The position numbers were made by a program, and so were the translations under genes. A stretch of 19,173 nucleotides of DNA, from contig CALIZJ010000033.1 of NCBI GenBank assembly GCA_938028845.1, forward strand, positions 1-19,173, given 5' to 3'. Source of the stretch: an uncultured Blautia sp. (lineage in GTDB: Bacteria; Bacillota; Clostridia; Lachnospirales; Lachnospiraceae). The notes beneath the pieces were generated by a model. That model saw nothing but the letters and a program-made list of their open reading frames with translations. It was not told the DNA's origin and did no database searches. Positions 15,676 through 19,173 of this stretch are shown here, piece after piece; position 1 is the stretch's first letter, and each line of letters begins with the position of its first letter.

Positions 15676-15957
15676 TCTAATTTTAATACAACTAACCTCA
15701 ATGAGATGAGTCATGATGATCTTTCAAAAAGAGTACATTATTTAAAATGTGAGGAAAGAGGTTATCAGGAGATGTGTGATGTATCTGAAAAGGTTTATAA
15801 TGAAGGAATAGAAAAAGGAAAACTAGCCTTCCAAAAGGAAACTGCAGGAAATCTTTCAGAAATGGGAATGTGAGAGGAAAATATAGCCAAGACATTGAAG
15901 GTCAGTGTAAAAGCAGTACAGGAGTGGCTTCCTGGAAGTATGGCTCCGGTCAAATGA
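15676..15957 (+). pseudogene. 3' fragment of an Rpn/PD-(D/E)XK nuclease-transposase gene
   Basis: One frame, open from after TAG 15673, reads SNFNTTNLNEMSHDDLSKRV, then HYLKCEERGYQEMCDVSEKV, then YNEGIEKGKLAFQKETAGNL, then SEMGM. A TGA at 15871-15873 interrupts it, and it then continues EENIAKTLKVSVKAVQEWLP to TGA 15955. The 'N-T-T-N', 'L-S-K-R-x-x-Y-x-K', 'G-x-x-K-G-K' and 'M-G-M-(S)-E-E-x-I-A-x-x-L-x-V-S' pattern is the C-terminal part of Rpn-type recombination-promoting nuclease/putative transposase proteins. The nuclease domain is missing and a Ser codon seems to have become an opal stop. 15601-15675 holds nothing I recognise. Confidence 0.75.
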
Positions 15958-16130
15958 ATATCTATACCTGGAAACTTGACAGCAGGAGGCAGTTCTTGTG
16001 CGAATATTGGAAGGAATGTGCGGTATTGTCTGAGCCAGGCAATGCCGTCTTTTATTAAAGGAGCAGCATTGGGTCTTTGAGTTTTTGTTAGATGTTCAAG
16101 GAATTTGAACTTATTAGAGGAGAAAAGGAT
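15958..16130 (+). other. Unassigned stretch between the Rpn remnant and thpR
   Basis: In the same frame as the Rpn remnant, translation continues ISIPGNLTAGGSSCANIGRN, then VRYCLSQAMPSFIKGAALGL, is stopped by TGA at 16078, and then reads on to TGA 16132 inside thpR. I do not recognise this as a known domain. The opposite strand is also open here. It may be further decayed coding sequence or a chance open frame. No hairpin terminator or promoter stands out; AGAGGAG at 16116-16122 serves thpR. Confidence 0.35.
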
Positions 16131-16616
16131 ATGAGACTTTTTATTGCAATTCAGTTGTCGGAGGAAATGAAAAAGGCGTTGGTGGCCTGTATGCATGACT
16201 TAAAGAAACAGGGCGTGGAAGGAAATTATGTACCAGCTAAGAACCTGCATATGACGCTAGCCTTTATCGGAGAATATGATGATCCGGCAAAGATAAAAAA
16301 CGTATTGGAAAAGGTTCCGCTTCCTAATTTTCGTTTAAGCCTTGGGGAAAAGGGAAACTTTGGAAATCTTATCTGGGTGGGAGTGAAAGGAAATCAAAAA
16401 CTGAAAACTTATGTGAAGGATCTGCGTGGAGCTTTAAAAGAAGCGGGGATTCCATTTGACAATGATAAGTTTGTCCCCCACATTACACTGATCCGGAAAG
16501 CAGCATCAAGGAGACCATATGAGGTACATTTAAATAAGGTGGAGATGAAGGTGGAGAAAATTTCCCTTATGAGGTCTGAGATGAAGAATGGGAAAGTGGA
16601 TTACCGGGAAATATGA
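16131..16616 (+). CDS. thpR: RNA 2',3'-cyclic phosphodiesterase (2H superfamily)
   Basis: 161 residues, typical LigT/ThpR length (about 180). The two H-x-T motifs that define the 2H phosphoesterase fold are present: His40-Met-Thr (LHMTLAFIG) and His117-Ile-Thr (PHITLIRKA). The start MRLFIAIQLSEE is the usual one. The enzyme opens 2',3'-cyclic phosphates at RNA ends to 2'-phosphates in the cytoplasm and has RNA ligase-like activity in some bacteria. I chose ATG 16131, with AGAGGAG 8 bases upstream; an in-frame ATG at 16092 lacks a site and adds 13 non-homologous residues. The gene stands alone between two degenerate stretches, so its neighbours say nothing about its use here. Confidence 0.93.
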   Translation: MRLFIAIQLSEEMKKALVACMHDLKKQGVEGNYVPAKNLHMTLAFIGEYDDPAKIKNVLEKVPLPNFRLSLGEKGNFGNLIWVGVKGNQKLKTYVKDLRGALKEAGIPFDNDKFVPHITLIRKAASRRPYEVHLNKVEMKVEKISLMRSEMKNGKVDYREI

Positions 16617-16921
16617 GCCGCGGGCTAAAGTGAAGGGAAGAAATAAAAAGAAAGACTATAATGAAAGTATTAAGCAAACCGGGTATACAAAATTTTAATC
16701 TATGGGTGTGAAGATAATATCCAGACGGTAAATTATATGGCAAACATCCTGAAAAATCCAGAAGCTGCGGAAGATTTAAGACAGCATAAACTTGAAATAA
16801 GGAAAGATTGTTGTTAATATACTATGATAGCAAGTAAATACACTATGAATGGCGGACTTTTAAAGAAGGCTGGGATATACGGCAGCTTTCTTACATAGCC
16901 CAGAAAGGAAGGGGATATTGA
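16617..16921 (+). other. Intergenic stretch with an unidentified gene fragment
   Basis: No intact gene. At 16674-16817 one frame reads NRVYKILIYGCEDNIQTVNY, then MANILKNPEAAEDLRQHKLE, then IRKDCC and stop. This looks like real protein sequence (amphipathic, no low complexity) but has no start codon with a ribosome site. A short ATG frame at 16661 (MKVLSKPGIQNFNLWV) leads into it in another frame, as if frameshifted. At 16820-16921 another frame (HYEWRTFKEGWDIRQLSYIA) is broken by TAA. I cannot name the families. The end carries AGGAAGGGG for the fic gene. Confidence 0.4.
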
Positions 16922-18034
16922 GTGAACAACGACCCTTTTAAAGAATATATTAGAGAATCCGAGCCGGATAAACGAGAGAAAGGGTATGCGTGGAATACGG
17001 CGATCGGACTGCAGAAAGTTGACGGACTGAAGCCGTCTGAATATTTGTTCCGTACGGCTGTCCGCAATATTGAGGGAGAGATCTCTTTTGAAGAGGTAGA
17101 GGCACTCCTGCAGAGCTATTATGAGGAAAATCCAGCCAGCGATACCGGGAACCGTACGGAAGAGGCTGACAAAGTTTCGGCACGGATTGCGGCATTATTG
17201 TCCGAGCGTGCCTTCAGCTTTACACCAAATGAGTATCTTTCCATTCATAGAAAGCTGTTTACCGGAATCTATTCTCATGCCGGACGTATTAGGGATTACA
17301 ATATTACAAAAAAAGAATGGGTACTGGATGGGGCAACCGTGCTTTACGGAAGCGCTACAGAACTGCGGGCAACATTGGACTACGATCTTTCAGAAGAGAA
17401 AAAATTTTCCTATAAGAATCTCTCAATGGACGAGATCATACGTCATCTTGCTGTGTTCGTATCCAGACTTTGGCAGATCCATGTATTCGGCGAGGGTAAT
17501 ACCAGAACGACAGCAGTGTTTTTTGTTAAGTATCTGCGTACATTGGGCTTTGATGTAACGAACGATATTTTTGCCGAGAATGCATGGTATTTTCGGAATT
17601 CATTAGTCAGGGCAAACTATAATGACCTGAAAAAAGGAATTCATGAAACCACGGAATATCTTGAGCTATTCTTGCGAAACCTCTTGCTGAATGAGAAGCA
17701 TTCGCTTCATAACCGGACATTGCATATCAGCGGGGCATTCAAAGAAAGAGAGAAACCGGACATTGAAATTCAAAAACCGGACATTGAAGCATTAAAAGCG
17801 GACATTGAGAAAGTGTTTGGACCTAAAACAATACGCCATATCTTAAAGCTTTATGAGGCATTTCCTTGCCAGGAGATTTTTGGCAGATCGGATGTGATGA
17901 AAGTAATTGATGTTAAGTCATCCAGAGCATCGGAACTTTTGAAAGAGATGTCAGAATGTGGAATTATAGAGCAGATATCCGGTTATGGAAAAGGAAAGTA
18001 CAGATTCAACAAACAGGAGCATGGAGATGCATAG
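16922..18034 (+). CDS. Fic family protein with C-terminal winged helix
   Basis: 370 residues starting at GTG 16922, with AGGAAGGGG upstream. Fic enzymes move AMP (or another phosphate-containing group) onto a target hydroxyl. Residues about 1-100 are a helical region containing an IEG triplet near 54, possibly a weak form of the S/T-x-x-x-E-G/N inhibitory helix. The Fic core (about 95-240) has Y-x-x-I-H-R-K-L-F and the catalytic motif HVFGEGNTRT from His187. Compared with HPFxEGNGRxxR, Pro becomes Val, the second Gly becomes Thr194, and the second Arg becomes Ala198; His187, Phe, Glu, Asn193 and Arg195 remain. An exact heptad repeat (278-298) links to a winged-helix-like domain (about 300-367). 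It is not next to an antitoxin-like gene. I recall similar Fic proteins as common in gut clostridia. Confidence 0.9.
   Translation: MNNDPFKEYIRESEPDKREKGYAWNTAIGLQKVDGLKPSEYLFRTAVRNIEGEISFEEVEALLQSYYEENPASDTGNRTEEADKVSARIAALLSERAFSFTPNEYLSIHRKLFTGIYSHAGRIRDYNITKKEWVLDGATVLYGSATELRATLDYDLSEEKKFSYKNLSMDEIIRHLAVFVSRLWQIHVFGEGNTRTTAVFFVKYLRTLGFDVTNDIFAENAWYFRNSLVRANYNDLKKGIHETTEYLELFLRNLLLNEKHSLHNRTLHISGAFKEREKPDIEIQKPDIEALKADIEKVFGPKTIRHILKLYEAFPCQEIFGRSDVMKVIDVKSSRASELLKEMSECGIIEQISGYGKGKYRFNKQEHGDA
17753..17815 (+). repeat. Three tandem 21-base repeats in the Fic linker
   Basis: Units 17753-17773, 17774-17794 and 17795-17815, each beginning AAACCGGACATTGAA or a near copy and exactly codon-aligned. 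They encode three heptads: KPDIEIQ, KPDIEAL and KADIEKV. Ile at a fixed heptad position and alternating charges suggest a short helix or coiled coil between the Fic core and the winged helix. Confidence 0.9.
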
Positions 18035-18051
18035 AGAGAACTAGTGGATAA

Positions 18052-18154
18052 GTGTATGAGACTGGACAAAAAATTAGTCTTGATGTATGTTCCATCCTTT
18101 TCGCAAGAAAAGCCGAAACCTTAGTATTTCTCATACTTCCCGCACTTCATACAC
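18052..18154 (+). other. Nested, mutually exclusive inverted repeats after fic
   Basis: GTGTATGAGA (18052-18061) can pair either with TCTCATAC (18129-18136) or with TCATACAC (18147-18154); the two pairings compete for the same arm. Between them is CTTTTC-GCAA-GAAAAG, a 6-base stem with a GNRA tetraloop (18107-18122 region). It is followed by the strong hairpin at 18160-18192. The layout looks like a structured 3' UTR or attenuator, but no riboswitch class was recognised. Confidence 0.4.
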
Positions 18155-18159
18155 AATGT

Positions 18160-18192
18160 GAAACACCCGCCAGGGGAGCTGGCGGGTGTTTC
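18160..18192 (+). terminator. Strong GC-rich hairpin, probable terminator of fic
   Basis: Perfect 13-base arms GAAACACCCGCCA and TGGCGGGTGTTTC around a 7-base loop. No U-tract follows (GAGGGG instead), so it is either a terminator of reduced efficiency or an RNA-stabilising end. Confidence 0.55.
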
Positions 18193-18406
18193 GAGGGGAG
18201 TATAAATAATTAAATAAGGGGTTATGTAAAAAAAATTTTTGAAGGGTAAATTCTTTTTACAAAATGATTATAATATAAACTGGAAAAAAAAGCAACAAAA
18301 ATTCTTGAATATTCTATAAAGTTTTAGGAACAATAAGCAATGTAGTAAATAAGCAGCAACAAAAAAATGTGGCTGCGATGCTAACTGCATAAGGAGGAAT
18401 ATTCAA
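18193..18406 (+). promoter_or_regulatory. AT-rich leader of the small protein gene with a -10-like box
   Basis: About 214 bases, very AT-rich, with no gene. TATAAT at 18269-18274 is a perfect -10 sequence, but the bases 16-18 upstream do not resemble TTGACA. A non-housekeeping sigma factor or an activator may therefore be needed. The resulting leader would be about 125 bases long. Confidence 0.4.
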
Positions 18407-18592
18407 ATGGCAAAGAATTATGGAACAGAAAACAAGACAAGCAACAAGACATCCGGCAAAAGCGAGATGAATACAAGAAATGCACAGGACAGCAGCAGAA
18501 ACTGCGGCAAAAACAGTGCAAAGAGCAGTTCCAAAAGTAAGGCAACGAACGCTTATGATTCTGAACAGGACGACTATTCCAGCAGATATTAG
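18407..18592 (+). CDS. Small Asn/Ser/Lys-rich hydrophilic protein
   Basis: 61 residues, starting MAKNYGTENKTSNKTSGKSE and ending in an acidic-aromatic tail (YDSEQDDYSSRY). It is almost entirely Asn, Ser, Lys, Thr, Gly and acidic residues, with one Cys and no hydrophobic core, so it should be disordered and soluble. AAGGAGG sits 9 bases before the ATG, a very strong site for so small a gene, and a perfect terminator follows; this supports a real and well expressed gene. The composition recalls small spore proteins (gamma-type SASP-like) and other N/S/K-rich proteins of Lachnospiraceae, but there is no firm motif. The function is unknown. Confidence 0.75.
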   Translation: MAKNYGTENKTSNKTSGKSEMNTRNAQDSSRNCGKNSAKSSSKSKATNAYDSEQDDYSSRY

Positions 18593-18685
18593 TGCAGACT
18601 GCTTCTCCCCCTTCTTCTAAAGTTACTGGCTTCCGGCATTTGTATTTCGCGCAAAGCCCGGAAATGACAGTAATCTATTAACTTA

Positions 18686-18717
18686 GCAAAAAGCTTCGGC
18701 CCAGCCGGAGCTTTTTT
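18686..18717 (+). terminator. Terminator after the small Asn/Ser/Lys-rich protein
   Basis: AAAAAGCTTCGGC-CCA-GCCGGAGCTTTTTT: a tight stem with one G-U pair and a run of six T; the A-run on the other side could let it work in both directions. The 93 bases before it contain only a weak TTCCGG/CCGGAA pair and no gene. Confidence 0.92.
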
Positions 18718-18756
18718 GCTGTATTTTTCATATGATAGAAGAAAAAGGAGTTTAAA

Positions 18757-19065
18757 ATGTTTCCGGTTGAAGCCATATCAGCGAAGATGCTGGATGATTA
18801 TATTGGACGTACAGACGTCTTGCTTATAGATCTGAGGGAAAGAGAGTCTTATAAACAGAGCCATATACGTACTGCAGTGAATATTCCCTATCAGGAGCTG
18901 GAAGAGCGGAAAGACCTTCCAGCAGGAAAACTGCTGATTTTTTACTGTGACAGAGGCGGCGCCAGCATGGCGGCGGCCAGACAGATGAAAAAGAAAGGGT
19001 ATGAAGCAAGATCTGTTATTGGCGGTTTTGAAGCATATCGTGGAAGAAACCTTGTAATTTCGTGA
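18757..19065 (+). CDS. Single-domain rhodanese-like protein
   Basis: 102 residues, one rhodanese fold, no signal peptide, so cytoplasmic. The family shows the order ...LLIDLRE...Y..SHI..A.NIPYQEL...C..G..S...A...GY....I GG, all present. The active-site loop is CDRGGAS starting at Cys64, the cysteine that carries the persulfide, so it should be catalytically competent. Such proteins move sulfane sulfur between donors and acceptors such as cyanide, glutathione or tRNA-modifying enzymes; the physiological partner is not visible. AAAGGAG precedes the ATG. It follows a strong terminator, and yfcE starts 57 bases later in the same direction, possibly on the same transcript. Confidence 0.92.
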   Translation: MFPVEAISAKMLDDYIGRTDVLLIDLRERESYKQSHIRTAVNIPYQELEERKDLPAGKLLIFYCDRGGASMAAARQMKKKGYEARSVIGGFEAYRGRNLVIS

Positions 19066-19122
19066 AAGGCATGATAAGGTAAAGAAAACAAAATCATCAT
19101 AAGAACTGAAGGAGAAACGTTT

Positions 19123-19173
19123 ATGAAATACATGTTTGCGTCAGACATTCATGGTTCGGCATATTTTTGCCGG
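19123..19173 (+). CDS. yfcE: YfcE-type phosphodiesterase, N-terminal fragment
   Basis: Only 17 codons before the window ends: MKYMFASDIHGSAYFCR. The SDIHG motif is the first metal-binding D-x-H motif of calcineurin-like metallophosphoesterases, and the M-K-Y-M-F-A-S-D-I-H-G-S start is the one usual for bacterial YfcE, which hydrolyses phosphodiester substrates using Mn2+. AAGGAG lies 8 bases upstream. Identity beyond the superfamily rests on this short N-terminus. Confidence 0.75.
   Translation, partial: MKYMFASDIHGSAYFCR

Noticed and set aside
15676..16134. TGA read as an amino acid (recoding) in the Rpn frame
   Set aside because: The rest of the window uses TGA as a normal stop (for example the surface protein, fhs-side genes and thpR), and there is no sign of a SECIS element; decay explains it better.
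15795..16196. 133-codon minus-strand frame across the Rpn remnant and the thpR start
   Set aside because: It starts inside thpR without a ribosome site and runs antisense to a recognisable gene and a recognisable remnant.
18160..18192. Hairpin as an insertion-sequence end or attachment site
   Set aside because: No matching second copy, transposase or target duplication is present in the window.
18594..18685. Possible tRNA or small structured RNA in the GC-richer stretch after the small protein gene
   Set aside because: Only a 6-base TTCCGG/CCGGAA pair is visible; there is no acceptor stem, T-loop or CCA.

Overview
The window looks like the chromosome of an anaerobic, Gram-positive gut clostridium, most likely Lachnospiraceae. 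This rests on moderate GC content, strong AGGAGG-type ribosome binding sites, a ZTP-riboswitch-controlled formate-tetrahydrofolate ligase, a class B sortase with a DUF11-repeat surface protein, an AraR/AraA/FGGY-kinase operon and several decayed accessory genes of types common in that family. The genus cannot be fixed from sequence alone. No tRNA, rRNA, CRISPR array, intact insertion sequence or prophage was recognised.

Layout. (1) 1-351, minus strand: the 5' end of fhs with its promoter, a ZTP (pfl) aptamer and an overlapping intrinsic terminator, a complete transcription-attenuation switch. (2) 410-1020, plus strand: a small HAAS/DUF1700 membrane protein with its own promoter and terminator. 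(3) 1176-7633: a two-gene surface operon. An 1851-residue cell-wall protein (signal peptide, unique N-terminal region, isopeptide-type domain, eight DUF11-like repeats, Thr-Pro stalk, atypical STKTG sorting signal) overlaps by 4 bases a class B sortase that probably anchors it. (4) 7693-12083: an L-arabinose operon, araR-araA-araB. The repressor gene comes first and has an operator-like palindrome inside its own promoter; araD and a transporter are absent from the window. (5) 12084-12447: remnants of a DUF3990-type accessory cassette, running into brnQ. (6) 12428-15600: the BrnQ branched-chain amino-acid transporter, then an RQC-minor-1/GNAT fusion protein that overlaps a short-chain dehydrogenase gene by 14 bases. 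(7) 15601-16921: two decayed stretches, one clearly the C-terminal end of an Rpn/PD-(D/E)XK nuclease-transposase gene, flanking intact thpR. (8) 16922-18192: a Fic protein with a divergent catalytic motif, an exact 21-bp triple repeat in its linker and a C-terminal winged helix, followed by a region of nested inverted repeats. (9) 18407-19173: a small Asn/Ser/Lys-rich protein, a single-domain rhodanese and the start of yfcE.

The surface operon, the arabinose operon and the riboswitch unit are each well explained. The parts most worth a second look are the non-canonical sorting signal paired with its sortase, the RQC-GNAT/SDR pair, the Fic protein with its heptad repeat and altered motif, the structured region after fic, and the collapsed DUF3990 remnant. 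I did not find a clearly new multi-gene system.
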